Source: Hyphomicrobiales bacterium (lineage in GTDB: Bacteria > Pseudomonadota > Alphaproteobacteria > Rhizobiales > Rhizobiaceae). Taken from it: a DNA stretch of 64,000 bases. The stretch covers positions 186,001-250,000 of the forward strand of contig UCJD01000012.1 of the NCBI GenBank assembly GCA_900472605.1, written 5' to 3'. Below, one piece after another: positions 1-8,716 of the stretch. Each line of letters starts with the position of its first letter. Position 1 is the first letter of the stretch. The notes below the pieces were generated by a model. It was not told the DNA's origin and did no database searches. It was given only the letters and a program-made list of their open reading frames with translations. Position numbers and translations under genes: made by a program.

Positions 1-547
1 GCCGCGTTGAAGGTGAAGACCAGCGCGATGCCCAGCAGCACGATGGTCTCGACGCTGACGCCGCGCATCGTCGACGCGAAATGAATGAACAGGGCCGCTG
101 CCATCGCCATCAGGAAGGCATTGAGCGGCACCATGTATTGGATGGCACCCGGAAACAACGAAACGCCGCCGACCAGCGCAAGAGCCGCGCCGAAACTCGC
201 CGCCGCCGAGATTCCCAGCGTGAACGGGCTCGCGAGCGGGTTGGAGAGGATGGTCTGCATCTGCGCGCCGGCAACCGACAGCGATGCGCCGACCGTGACC
301 GCCATCAGGGCGATCGGCATGCGGATATCCCAGATGATCACCCGCAACTGCGCAGTCACGGCACTCGGGTCCGAAAGGGCTGCCAGCACGTCCGATAGCG
401 CGTAGTTGGCCGGTCCCAGCGCCATATCGAGCGCGATGCTGAAGCACAGCGCGATCGTGAGGGCGAGCAGGATCACGATGCGACGCAAGGCAAGGGCGCG
501 ATATTGCGCGCGCCCGGTTGCCGTTGTCTCGATGGCGTTCACAGCCA
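1..547 (-). CDS. FecCD-family iron-siderophore ABC permease (5' part only)
   Basis: The gene enters from the window edge, so only about the N-terminal 182 residues are visible. They begin MAVNAIETTATGRAQYRAL and contain hydrophobic membrane segments plus the family stretch around VAGAQMQTILSNPLASPFTLG, the G-x-x-x-Q-x-x-x-x-NPLA-x-P signature of BtuC/FhuB/FecCD permeases. The protein should form the inner-membrane channel of a siderophore or cobalamin-type importer. The binding-protein gene lies upstream on the same strand and ends 3 nt before this start, so the two are co-transcribed. The substrate is inferred only from the partner and the candidate iron box upstream. Confidence 0.9.
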
Positions 548-550
548 TTC

Positions 551-1681
551 TCACATGTCCTTCAGAGAGACAAAGTAGCCCTGCTTGTAGTCCAGCGGCA
601 GGAAGCGGGCGTGCAGTTCCTTGAAGGTCGCTTCGGGATCGAGATCAGCGAAGAGATCGGGATGCAGCCACTTCGCCATCTCCTGGATCGCGACGAACTG
701 GTAGGGGTTATTGTAGAACTGGTGCCAGATGGCGTGGACATTGCCGTCCGAAACAGCCTTGACGCCGGTGAAGGCCGGGCGCTTTGTCAATGCCTCGAGC
801 TTGCGGCGGGCTTCCTTGATGTCAGCGCCGTAACCGACGCCAACCCAGGCGCCGCCCGGGACATACTTGTCCCAATTGCCGCCGGTCACGATGATCTGAT
901 CCGGGTTGGAGGCGATGACCTGCTCCGGATTGACCGTTCCGAACGTGCCGGGGATGATATCCTTGGCCATGTTGATGCCGCCGGCGATCTCAACCATCTT
1001 GCCGAAGTTCTCGTTGCCGAACGACATGCAGCAATCGTCCGAATAGCCACCTGCGCGCTCGACGAAGACCACGGGCTTCTTCGGGTTGCTCTTCTCAAGC
1101 ACATCAGTCACGCGCTTGATGCTGTCGGCTCGGAACTTGATGAAGTCCTCGGCGACCGCCTCCTTGCCCATCAGTTGGCCCATGACGCGCATGCTCGGCT
1201 CGGTGTTTTCCATCGGCTTTTCGCGGAAATCTACGTAGACGAGGGGAATGCCGACCTTGCCGAGCTTCTCGATATAGCCTGCTTCTTCGGTCGCGGTCTT
1301 GGCGTCGATGTTCATCAGGATGACGTCGGGCTTAAGCGCCACGGCCTGCTCGATATCGAATGTTCCATCCTTCATGCCGCCGAATGTCGGCAGCTTGGCG
1401 ATTTCCGGATACTTGGCGAGGTAGGCGTCGTAGGATTCCGGATCGGCCTTGGGCAGATCGTCGCGCCAGCCGACCACATGTTCGAAGGGGTTCTCCTTGT
1501 CGAGAGCCGCGAGGAAGTAGATTTGACGACCCTCGCCGAGAATCATGTGCTTCACGGGAGTATTCACCTCCACGCTTCGCCCCGTCACGTCCTTGATGGT
1601 GACGGTATCGGCCACGGCCGGTAAGGCGGTCGAGATGAAGAACGCGGCTGCTAATGCGTGGATTTTGCCGGTAAGGCGCAT
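551..1681 (-). CDS. Periplasmic iron-siderophore ABC transporter substrate-binding protein
   Basis: This 376-residue protein has a Sec signal peptide (about residues 1-24, ending AVA-D) followed by a class III (FhuD/BtuF/FepB) binding fold. It shows the N-lobe start TVTIKDVTGRSVEVNTP, a KPDVILMN segment and a C-lobe with NPDQIIVTGG and GNVHAIWHQFYNNPYQFVAI. It would capture a ferric chelate in the periplasm and pass it to the permease encoded immediately downstream. It is longer than a typical FhuD (about 300 aa), as is common for rhizobial members with the ALDKENP and DDCCM loops. A TGA-N9-TCA box about 43 bp upstream suggests iron-dependent repression. The exact siderophore cannot be read from the sequence. 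Confidence 0.88.
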   Translation of the reverse strand: MRLTGKIHALAAAFFISTALPAVADTVTIKDVTGRSVEVNTPVKHMILGEGRQIYFLAALDKENPFEHVVGWRDDLPKADPESYDAYLAKYPEIAKLPTFGGMKDGTFDIEQAVALKPDVILMNIDAKTATEEAGYIEKLGKVGIPLVYVDFREKPMENTEPSMRVMGQLMGKEAVAEDFIKFRADSIKRVTDVLEKSNPKKPVVFVERAGGYSDDCCMSFGNENFGKMVEIAGGINMAKDIIPGTFGTVNPEQVIASNPDQIIVTGGNWDKYVPGGAWVGVGYGADIKEARRKLEALTKRPAFTGVKAVSDGNVHAIWHQFYNNPYQFVAIQEMAKWLHPDLFADLDPEATFKELHARFLPLDYKQGYFVSLKDM

Positions 1682-1723
1682 TGGTGGGTCACTCCCTTGG
1701 ATTTGACCCCGTCTATTATTTTA

Positions 1724-1738
1724 TGACTTTATCAGTCA
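1724..1738. promoter_or_regulatory. Candidate RirA iron-responsive operator (TGA-N9-TCA)
   Basis: TGA, nine bases, TCA is embedded in the longer inverted repeat TGACT-N5-AGTCA and sits 43 bp upstream of the siderophore-binding protein start. Rhizobial IRO boxes bound by RirA have the form TGA-N9-TCA. The surrounding 1682-2063 gap is AT-rich (for example TTAGT-AA-ACTAA at 1877-1888) and probably holds the divergent promoters of the iron gene and the chemoreceptor; I see no gene in it. Confidence 0.5.
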
Positions 1739-2063
1739 AGTTATATCTGGCGCGGATGCCTGAAATTGAGTGACTGTTTATGATTGCCTGAAGATCCCCC
1801 ACCATCTTTGGCCCAGCAGGGCAATTATGTTTCAATGACGAGGCGTTATTGCCCTAAAAGATACAATTTTAAATGTTTAGTAAACTAATAGTAGGACAAA
1901 TTCGAATTGGCAGTATGGGAGGAGCTAATCGCCATGAGGGTGGGAGTTCTGCTGCCATGACCCATCACATATCGGCAAATGCTTATGTCTCGCCTGGCCC
2001 GCGGTAGCGGTTCCGCGCGTGTGGATGACAGATAGCCAAGCCGGCGTCCCCACAGGCTTCCCA

Positions 2064-4010
2064 ATGAGTTTTCTCCAAAACGCTAAAATTCGCACGAAAA
2101 TCGTCGCCGTGATAGCCTTGATGGGTATCACTGCCATAGCCGGTCTTGCCTATGTCAGCATGCAGTTCAAGAATGCCGATAGTCGCTATGCCAGCTTCCT
2201 GTCGCACGAGAGCATGGCTGCAACGCTCAATGCCCGGGCTACTGGTGGCCTCTTGCAGCTTGGCTTCCAGCTCGGCCTGATGATGATCAACGATCCCGCA
2301 TCGCCGGAATTCGCTGCATCCATCAAGATCTACAAGGACAATCTTGCGCTGATGAAGGAGCGCATCGCGACCACCGGCCGTCTCGTTGAATCGCGAGCCG
2401 AGCCGGCCGCGGCGATGTTGACCGCCATCGATGCGTTCGACGAACTCGGCCAGCGCGTCATCACGTTGGTAAAAGAAGGAAAGCGTGACGAGGCTGTTGG
2501 CGTCATGCGTGAGGCCGGCAACCGGTTGACGGCTATTCTCCCGTTGTTCGCAGGCGGAAACGACCAGCTAATCAAGGCCCTGGCAGAGGGAACGGCCGAT
2601 CTCCAGGCGACGACGAACCATACGATTGTTACCGGCCTGTCGGCGCTGGTCGCCGGCTTGGTCGCCATCATCGTTCTCGGCCTTTTCGTTGCCTCGCGCG
2701 GTATCACGGCTCCGATCGATCGTCTGCGGGAGCGCATGCGAGCACTGGCAGCTGGCGATACGGCCAGCGAGACGCCTGGTCTGGAGCGGAAGGACGAAGT
2801 TGGCCAGATGGCCGCCGCCGTTGCCGTATTCCGCGATAACGCGGTGGAACGGTCGCGCCTTGAACGCGAGGCGGATGAAGGCCGGTCGCTTTCGGAACAG
2901 GAGCGCCGTGCACGTGAGGCCGCCAAGGAGCAGGATGCCGCCAACACCAGGGAAGCCGTCGAAGCGCTGGCCCTTGGTCTTAGCCGCCTTGCAGACGGTG
3001 ATGTCTCCCACCGCATCTCCAAGCCGTTCGTGGATCACCTTGATGCGCTGCGCAACAGCTACAACATGTCGCTCGACAAATTGCAGGCGGCACTTCAGGA
3101 AGTGGGCAAGAACGCCGGCGTGATCAACTCGGGCGCTGCCGAAATTCGTTCCGCTGCTGACGATCTCGCTCGTCGCACCGAGCAGCAGGCTGCCTCGCTG
3201 GAGGAAACGGCCGCCGCGTTGGAACAGATCACCACGACCGTGCGCGATTCCACCAAGCGGGCGGAAGAGGCCAGCGTGCTTGTCGAGCGTACGCGGTCCG
3301 GCGCCGAGAAGTCGGGTGGCGTTGTCCGTAATGCGGTTGCGGCAATGAATGAAATCGCCAAGTCGTCCGGCGAAATCAGCAACATCATCGGCGTGATCGA
3401 CGATATCGCGTTCCAGACCAACCTGCTTGCACTGAACGCAGGTGTTGAAGCGGCGCGCGCTGGCGAAGCCGGCAAGGGTTTCGCGGTCGTGGCACAGGAG
3501 GTCCGCGAACTCGCTCAACGGTCTGCCCAGGCCGCGAAGGAAATCAAGTTCCTGATCACCACCTCCGAGACGCAGGTCAACACTGGTGTCAATCTGGTTG
3601 GCGAAACCGGTACGGCGCTTGTGCATATCGAAGCAGAGGTCACGGAGATCACGAAGCACGTCAGGGCGATCGTTGAGGCGGCCCGCGAGCAATCGACGGG
3701 CATTCAGGAGATCAACACTGCCGTCAACACGATGGACCAAGGCACGCAGCAGAACGCAGCCATGGTCGAGGAGACGAATGCAGCCAGCCATAGCCTGGCG
3801 AAGGAAGCCAGCGCGCTGAACACACTGCTCGGTCAGTTCACGCTTGATCAGCGCAACCGCTCATCGACACAGGTGTCGCTTGGTTCCGCGACCGAAGCAT
3901 CGCGGCCCGTGGCGTCGCCGGCGCGGGCGCTGAAGCAGCGATTGGCCTCCACTTTCAGGGGCGGAAACGCCGCTGTCGCGGTCGCGCAGAATGATTGGGA
4001 AGAATTCTGA
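2064..4010 (+). CDS. Methyl-accepting chemotaxis protein
   Basis: This transmembrane chemoreceptor has about 648 residues from the ATG at 2064. The reading frame extends upstream to a GTG at 2019, but MSFLQNAKIRTKIVAVIALM is the natural cytoplasmic start before TM1. The order is TM1 (about residues 12-32), a roughly 150-residue periplasmic helical sensor, TM2 (about 190-213), HAMP, a second HAMP-like segment (LADGDVSHRISKPF) and the signalling domain with hairpin tip DDIAFQTNLLALNAGVEAAR. The extreme C-terminus, DWEEF, resembles the xWxxF CheR/CheB docking pentapeptide. No ligand can be inferred. It is monocistronic and convergent with the MFS gene. Confidence 0.93.
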   Translation: MSFLQNAKIRTKIVAVIALMGITAIAGLAYVSMQFKNADSRYASFLSHESMAATLNARATGGLLQLGFQLGLMMINDPASPEFAASIKIYKDNLALMKERIATTGRLVESRAEPAAAMLTAIDAFDELGQRVITLVKEGKRDEAVGVMREAGNRLTAILPLFAGGNDQLIKALAEGTADLQATTNHTIVTGLSALVAGLVAIIVLGLFVASRGITAPIDRLRERMRALAAGDTASETPGLERKDEVGQMAAAVAVFRDNAVERSRLEREADEGRSLSEQERRAREAAKEQDAANTREAVEALALGLSRLADGDVSHRISKPFVDHLDALRNSYNMSLDKLQAALQEVGKNAGVINSGAAEIRSAADDLARRTEQQAASLEETAAALEQITTTVRDSTKRAEEASVLVERTRSGAEKSGGVVRNAVAAMNEIAKSSGEISNIIGVIDDIAFQTNLLALNAGVEAARAGEAGKGFAVVAQEVRELAQRSAQAAKEIKFLITTSETQVNTGVNLVGETGTALVHIEAEVTEITKHVRAIVEAAREQSTGIQEINTAVNTMDQGTQQNAAMVEETNAASHSLAKEASALNTLLGQFTLDQRNRSSTQVSLGSATEASRPVASPARALKQRLASTFRGGNAAVAVAQNDWEEF

Positions 4011-4050
4011 TCTGGCTGTCGCCGAGAGGTCTCACGGCTTCGCACAGAAG

Positions 4051-4080
4051 TTGGATCGGCCAGGGAACTGGCCGATCCAA
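4051..4080. terminator. Perfect 13-bp hairpin between convergent genes
   Basis: The arms ttggatcggccag and ctggccgatccaa pair perfectly around a GGAA tetraloop, 40 bp after the chemoreceptor stop and 75 bp before the end of the convergent MFS gene. It has no long T-run on either side, so it is either a bidirectional terminator or a 3'-stabilising hairpin. Confidence 0.5.
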
Positions 4081-4155
4081 CGATAGTTGGTCGGGCTGAA
4101 ATTGGCGCTGCGCAAACCGCGCCCATCAGAAACGACTGTCGTGGGTGGGTAGCGA

Positions 4156-5622
4156 TCAGGCGCCCTTTGGCTCTGCCTGCGGTGCTTGCTGCTGCGGTAC
4201 CAGCAGACATGCCGGAACGATCAGGACGGCGATGAGCATCATCACCATGAAGGTTGTGTGCAGCGCATGCTGCAATGCCAGGCGGATCTCATCGCCCCCG
4301 TCAAGCACGGTTCCCGAACCGTTCAGCAAAGCCCGTAATTGCTCAGGAGCGATTGCCTGCCCATTGTTGGCATGCGCCAGACCATAGGTCAGAACGGCAC
4401 CCAGCACCGCGGCACCGAGCGTGCTGCCGAGATTGCGCGAAAAGACGTTGGAGGCGGTGGCGCTGCCTCGATCGGAGGCGCTGACGCTTTCCTGGGTGAG
4501 GATGAGAGCGCCGATATTAAGCAAACCCATTCCGAAGCCCATGATGAGCGAGCCGGCAGCCGCCAGCACCGGGGAACTCGATGGCGCCAGCAGCACGAGC
4601 AGGCAGGTCCCAACCGGTATGAACAGGCTTCCCACGATCATGATCGGCCGCAGACCGAAGCGGGAAAACTGCCGCGATGCGATTGTTGCGCCGCAGGGCC
4701 AGCCGAGCAGCAGCATGGTCAGAGCGAATCCGGCGACGAGCGGTGAGCGGTCCAGCACGGTCTGGACGTACATCGGCAGGAAGGTCGTCAGACCCATGAT
4801 CGACATGCTGGCGAAAAAGACCGCGAGATTGGCGAAGGCGATCGGTCGTTTCAGCCAAAGATCGGGTGCGACCATTGGCGCTTCGGCGCGACGCTCCTGC
4901 CAAATGAAGGCGACCAGAGCGAAAAGAAAGATGACGAAGGCCGCGATCGTGTATCCGGAGAGGCCGGTTTCCACCTCGGTGAGCGCGATCATCAGTGCAG
5001 AAATCGAGACGGCGAAAAGTGCGGCGCCGAGAACGTCGATGGAGACGGCGCGCGGGCGCTTTTCTTCGTGCAGGAACAACATGAAGCACAGCGCCGCCAG
5101 AAGACCCACCGGTATGTTGATCCAGAAAATCCAGGCCCATGGAAGGTTGTGAATGATGATACTTCCAAGAAGCGGGCCGACGACGGCTGACAGCGCCCAT
5201 ACACTTGCGAGGTACCCTTGCACCTTGCCACGCTGGTTTCCAGGAAAGAGGTCCGCGACCACGGTCATCGCGACAGGTTGGAGGGCGCCGGCGCCGATCC
5301 CTTGCAGCAAGCGAAACGCGATCATCGACGGCATGGACCATGCGAAGCCGGCGAGTATGGAGGCCAGCAGAAACAGTGCGATGCCGACCAGCAGCATCGG
5401 CTTGCGGCCGTAGATGTCCGCCAGCTTGCCGAAGATCACGGTGGTGGCGGTCTGCGTCAGCAGGAACGACGAAAAGACCCACGAATAGAGATTGATCTGG
5501 CCGAGCTGGGCTGCGATCTGCGGCATTGCCGTCGAGACGATCGTTGCTTCGATGGCGATCATCGCCATGCTTGCCATGATCGCGACAACGACCAATCCGC
5601 GATGCGAAGTTCTTTGTGTCAT
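4156..5622 (-). CDS. MFS multidrug exporter, DHA2 (EmrB/QacA) type
   Basis: About 488 residues from MTQRTSHRGL, a hydrophobic protein with some 14 membrane spans. Visible family motifs are the TM1 region IEATIVSTAMPQIAAQLG, motif A GKLADIYGRKPMLL in loop 2-3, RLLQGIGAGALQPV, and motif C-like GPLLGSIIIHNLPWAWIFWINIP. DHA2 proteins export drugs or toxic metabolites in exchange for protons. The frame also allows an upstream start at 5664, but the conserved N-terminus begins at 5622; neither start has a clear ribosome site. The substrate is unknown. An inverted repeat just upstream could be the operator of a repressor encoded outside the window. Confidence 0.9.
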   Translation of the reverse strand: MTQRTSHRGLVVVAIMASMAMIAIEATIVSTAMPQIAAQLGQINLYSWVFSSFLLTQTATTVIFGKLADIYGRKPMLLVGIALFLLASILAGFAWSMPSMIAFRLLQGIGAGALQPVAMTVVADLFPGNQRGKVQGYLASVWALSAVVGPLLGSIIIHNLPWAWIFWINIPVGLLAALCFMLFLHEEKRPRAVSIDVLGAALFAVSISALMIALTEVETGLSGYTIAAFVIFLFALVAFIWQERRAEAPMVAPDLWLKRPIAFANLAVFFASMSIMGLTTFLPMYVQTVLDRSPLVAGFALTMLLLGWPCGATIASRQFSRFGLRPIMIVGSLFIPVGTCLLVLLAPSSSPVLAAAGSLIMGFGMGLLNIGALILTQESVSASDRGSATASNVFSRNLGSTLGAAVLGAVLTYGLAHANNGQAIAPEQLRALLNGSGTVLDGGDEIRLALQHALHTTFMVMMLIAVLIVPACLLVPQQQAPQAEPKGA

Positions 5623-5682
5623 AGGAGGCTTTCGAGGCAAACGTCGGTGCAGATGATGAAGCATGGGCGCCGACGGTTATTG

Positions 5683-5698
5683 ATAGTGCCCTTACTAT
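5683..5698. promoter_or_regulatory. Inverted repeat ATAGT-N6-ACTAT upstream of MFS gene
   Basis: A perfect 5-bp inverted repeat with 6-bp spacer lies about 60 bp upstream of the preferred MFS start. Its size and place fit a TetR/MarR-type operator, but no such regulator gene adjoins it, so this is only a candidate. Confidence 0.3.
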
Positions 5699-5759
5699 TC
5701 CTCGTGGCCGCCGCGTCAAGGGCATTCGGCTGTGAACTTGTCGTGAGTGGCAGACGACA

Positions 5760-5784
5760 GGGAGCGCGTTGTCGCCGCGCTCCC
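5760..5784 (-). terminator. Hairpin downstream of the exported hydrolase gene
   Basis: GGGAGCGCG and CGCGCTCCC pair perfectly (9 bp, 7-nt loop), 40 bp past the stop of the minus-strand hydrolase. The T-run is weak, so this is a probable rather than certain rho-independent terminator. Confidence 0.45.
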
Positions 5785-5824
5785 CTCGTCTCTGCTTTCA
5801 GGGCGACTGTCCAAGGCGCAGTCT

Positions 5825-6586
5825 CTATTTGCCAGCATCATGCGCGGCGGCTTCGATGACCGCGGCGACCTTGTCGGCGTGTGACGCAAAGACCGCGTGG
5901 CTTGCCTTGATCTCCGTCACCGGGCTTCCCGCGCGCTTGGCCATATCACGCTCGAGCTCGGGATTGATCGAACGGTCGTCTGTCGCAACCACGGACCAGC
6001 TCTTCTTCGCCTTCCAGGCGGGATCATCGCTGATCTTGGCCGCGAAGGCCTGCTTTGCGGCAAAGACCTGTGATTTGGCGAGGAAGGCAGCTTCGTCCTT
6101 CGGCAGGTCGGCGGCGAAGTCGTTGGCGAAGGCGGCGGGGTCGAGATAGAGATATTGTCCGTCCTTCGTCTCGCGGATGTTCATGCCGCCCGCCGGCTTG
6201 GAGCTAGCCAGCGAGAGCAGGCTTTCGCCCTTGTCCGGCTGGAAGGCAGCGACATAGACGAGACCCGCGACGTTTGCGTTGTGACCCGCTTCGGTGATCA
6301 CCATGCCGCCGTAGCTATGGCCGACGAGCAGCGTCGGACCATCCTGAAGGTCGAGCACGCGGTTGGTGGCGGCAACGTCATCGGCAAGCGAGGTGATCGG
6401 CTCCTGGACGATCGTGACGTTGAAGCCGCGCTTCTCCAGGATTTCGGTCGCCTTGCGCCAGCCGGAGCCATCGGCAAGCGCGCCGTGGACGATGACGATG
6501 TTCTTCACCTCGGCGGCTTTGGCCGCGTAGGCGACAACGCTGGTGGCGAATGCAAGGGCGAGGGTGGCGATAATGCGACGGTTCAT
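5825..6586 (-). CDS. Exported alpha/beta hydrolase
   Basis: A 253-residue protein with an N-terminal signal peptide (MNRRIIATLALAFATSVVAYAA, cleavage near residue 25) and a compact alpha/beta hydrolase fold. VIVHGALADG near residue 32 gives the oxyanion-hole region; the nucleophile elbow is GHSYGG with Ser91; a late KASHAVFASHADKVA segment supplies the catalytic His. The family (often annotated as alpha/beta fold hydrolase, salicylate-esterase or MenH-like) acts on small esters, but the substrate here is unknown. It follows the DipZ-like gene on the same strand (48 nt gap), so the two may form an operon with shared periplasmic location. Confidence 0.87.
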   Translation of the reverse strand: MNRRIIATLALAFATSVVAYAAKAAEVKNIVIVHGALADGSGWRKATEILEKRGFNVTIVQEPITSLADDVAATNRVLDLQDGPTLLVGHSYGGMVITEAGHNANVAGLVYVAAFQPDKGESLLSLASSKPAGGMNIRETKDGQYLYLDPAAFANDFAADLPKDEAAFLAKSQVFAAKQAFAAKISDDPAWKAKKSWSVVATDDRSINPELERDMAKRAGSPVTEIKASHAVFASHADKVAAVIEAAAHDAGK

Positions 6587-6634
6587 GGAAGTGTCTCCTT
6601 TGGATCGATGGTGAGGTTGGCTAGAAGGAAGGCG

Positions 6635-8407
6635 TCAGCCGAAGGTGAAGGCGTAGGCTTCGACGCCGGGGTCGAGAAAGCGGATCTGGAAGTTATGCGC
6701 CTCGACATCGCCGGCTTGGCGAACAAGCTGATAGAGCCTGGTTGACGTGACGGTGCCTTTGCCATCGGCGTCGGTGTCCGCGCCTTGGTTGGCACCGGGC
6801 GCCTTTCCGTCGATCGTCACCTGGAAGCGAACGGGTTTTCCGGATGTGTCCGGGCCGAGAACAAGGTGGAGATCGCGGGCGCTGAACCGGTAGGCAATGC
6901 CGCCATCCGCCTGCTCGAGCGTTGCCTGCTCACGGCCGATGGTCCATGCGCCTGACAGCCCCCATTCGTTGAGGCCGAGATCGCCGACCGAGTAGGTTTG
7001 GTTGGCGTCGTTGTGCAGACCCTCGGGCGAGGCAAAGTTGGTGGCTTGCTCGTAGCCGATGTAGGTTTCACCAGAACGGATATCCTTGAGGTCAGGGCTT
7101 GCTTCAGCGCCCATGGCATCCGGCGTTACCGTGCTGGCGGCCATCTTCGCGCTGCCAGTTTCGTGGATCAGGTCCTGTATTGCCTGCTCGGTCTGGCGAT
7201 AGTTGCCTTCGCCGAAGTGGTGGTAGCGGATCTGGCCCTTGGCATCGATCAGGTAGTGGGCCGGCCAGTAGTTGTTCTCGAAGGCGCGCCAGATCTTGTA
7301 GTCGTTGTCGATCGCGACGGGGTAGGTGATCTTGGCGTCGGCAACCGCCTTGCGGACGTTGTCGATCTTCTTCTCGAAGGCGAATTCCGGAGCGTGCACG
7401 CCGATCACGACGAGACCCTGGTCCTTGTACTTCTCGGCCCAGGCACGCACGAAAGGCGTGGTACGGATGCAGTTGATGCAGGAGTAGGTCCAGAAATCGA
7501 CGAGAACCACCTTGCCGCGTAGCTGTTCGGCGCTCAGCGGTGGCGAATTCAGCCATTCGACGGCACCATCAAGCGATGGCGCGATGCCTTCGACCGGAAG
7601 GCTTGCCTTGAACGGCAGGTTACTGGCGGCGGCGGTCATCGCACCGTTGCTGGCAACCTCCGACGGTGCGGCCAGATCGCGCTTTGCGTTGAAGCGGTCA
7701 AGCACTGCCTGTTCGAAAGAGGTCGTGCTGGCGTAGGACAGGCGCGCCAGAAGGCCGGTATCGACGCCGAGCGCGATTGCCGCCACTCCGGCAAGGACTG
7801 CAGCGCCGAGCACCTGGCGAACACGCTCGCTGACGCCAAGCGACCGCTTCATGCCGGCAAATACCTTGCCGCCAACAAGCAATGCCACGGCAAGCGAAGT
7901 GGCCGCACCAGCTGCGTAGGCAATGAGCAGGAAGGTGGTTTCGAGATTGGCGCCCTGCAGCGCGGCACCCGTCAGGACGAGCCCAAGGATCGGTCCGGCG
8001 CAGGGCGCCCACAGGAGACCGGTCGCGACACCGAGGATGAGCGAGCTTAGAGCCGTCGGTGCTGCGCCCGGCTTTCCGGACGCCTTCATCAACCGATTGC
8101 CGAAATCCACGACCGGCTGCGTAATGGTGCTTGCGACGCGCGGTGAAAGCAGGCTGACGCCGAAGATGGCGAGCAGGGTGAGTGCCGCGAGGCGACCGTA
8201 CTCATTGGCGTGGATCGCCCAACTGCCCCCCACCGCCGCAAGCGACGCGACAACCGCGAAGGTGGCGGCCATGCCGATCAGCAGCGGCAGCGTGCTGCGC
8301 AGGAATGGCTGGCCTGCGCGGGCGAAGACGAAGGGGAGGATGGGCAGGATGCAGGGGCTGAGAATGGTCAGCGCGCCTCCGAGATAGGCAATGATGAGAA
8401 GCGTCAT
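6635..8407 (-). CDS. DipZ-like fusion: CcdA membrane domain plus thioredoxin/TlpA and C-terminal domain
   Basis: A 590-residue protein from the ATG at 8407, which follows an AAAGGAAA ribosome site; the open frame upstream to 8656 is not used. The N-terminal 250 residues are a DsbD/CcdA-type electron-transfer membrane domain with TILSPCILPILPFVF and a second Cys in WAPCAGPILG. Then comes a periplasmic thioredoxin-like domain with WTYSCINCIRT, the CxxC redox pair, and a C-terminal beta-rich DipZ domain. It should carry reducing power from cytoplasmic thioredoxin to periplasmic or extracytoplasmic targets. Its promoter contains a tandem 11-bp box shared with the hydrolase and Ohr genes nearby. 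Confidence 0.9.
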   Translation of the reverse strand: MTLLIIAYLGGALTILSPCILPILPFVFARAGQPFLRSTLPLLIGMAATFAVVASLAAVGGSWAIHANEYGRLAALTLLAIFGVSLLSPRVASTITQPVVDFGNRLMKASGKPGAAPTALSSLILGVATGLLWAPCAGPILGLVLTGAALQGANLETTFLLIAYAAGAATSLAVALLVGGKVFAGMKRSLGVSERVRQVLGAAVLAGVAAIALGVDTGLLARLSYASTTSFEQAVLDRFNAKRDLAAPSEVASNGAMTAAASNLPFKASLPVEGIAPSLDGAVEWLNSPPLSAEQLRGKVVLVDFWTYSCINCIRTTPFVRAWAEKYKDQGLVVIGVHAPEFAFEKKIDNVRKAVADAKITYPVAIDNDYKIWRAFENNYWPAHYLIDAKGQIRYHHFGEGNYRQTEQAIQDLIHETGSAKMAASTVTPDAMGAEASPDLKDIRSGETYIGYEQATNFASPEGLHNDANQTYSVGDLGLNEWGLSGAWTIGREQATLEQADGGIAYRFSARDLHLVLGPDTSGKPVRFQVTIDGKAPGANQGADTDADGKGTVTSTRLYQLVRQAGDVEAHNFQIRFLDPGVEAYAFTFG

Positions 8408-8482
8408 CGTCGTTTCCTTTAAGACAAGGTTTGGATGCTGAACGGCGACTGGCGCGATCAGCAGTGACGCCAATCTGTTATG

Positions 8483-8504
8483 GGGACGTATCCGGGATGT
8501 GTCC
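8483..8504 (-). promoter_or_regulatory. Tandem 11-bp response-regulator box A (dipZ promoter)
   Basis: On the minus strand GGACACATCCC is followed directly by GGATACGTCCC, 76 bp upstream of the DipZ-like start. The 14-mer ACATCCCGGATACG inside it recurs exactly in front of the Ohr gene at 12004-12017. Tandem half-sites at one helical turn are the usual binding pattern of OmpR-family regulators, one of which is encoded at 9855-10595. Apart from boxes A and B, the 8408-8716 intergenic gap shows no gene. Confidence 0.6.
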
Positions 8505-8648
8505 GGCTTCGCGGAGAAGTGTGTCGAACTGTAGCGATCGCGGCGCGTGCTACAGAGCGAAACATTCAAGACGAAAGGGTTTGCGCATTGTATCGCAATG
8601 TATCCAGGCGGGTCGGCGCTACAGTCGCATGCAATAACGGTCCGCCGG

Positions 8649-8670
8649 CGACACATCGGGGATACACGCC
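8649..8670 (+). promoter_or_regulatory. Tandem 11-bp response-regulator box B (epoxide-hydrolase promoter)
   Basis: CGACACATCGG is followed directly by GGATACACGCC, the same layout as box A but pointing at the divergent hydrolase gene 46 bp downstream. A further pair of TGTATC repeats spaced 10 bp occurs at about 8589-8605. Confidence 0.5.
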
Positions 8671-8716
8671 GCCGGCTTTATGGCGATCATAGTCAACACG
8701 GACAGGAGAGAGACCA

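Noticed and set aside
518..1624. Long plus-strand frame opposite the siderophore-binding gene
   Set aside because: It is antisense to a clear family protein with signal peptide; its translation has no recognisable domain.
2568..3791. 407-codon minus-strand frame across the chemoreceptor
   Set aside because: The plus strand encodes an unmistakable methyl-accepting domain; the antisense translation is low-complexity and unmatched.
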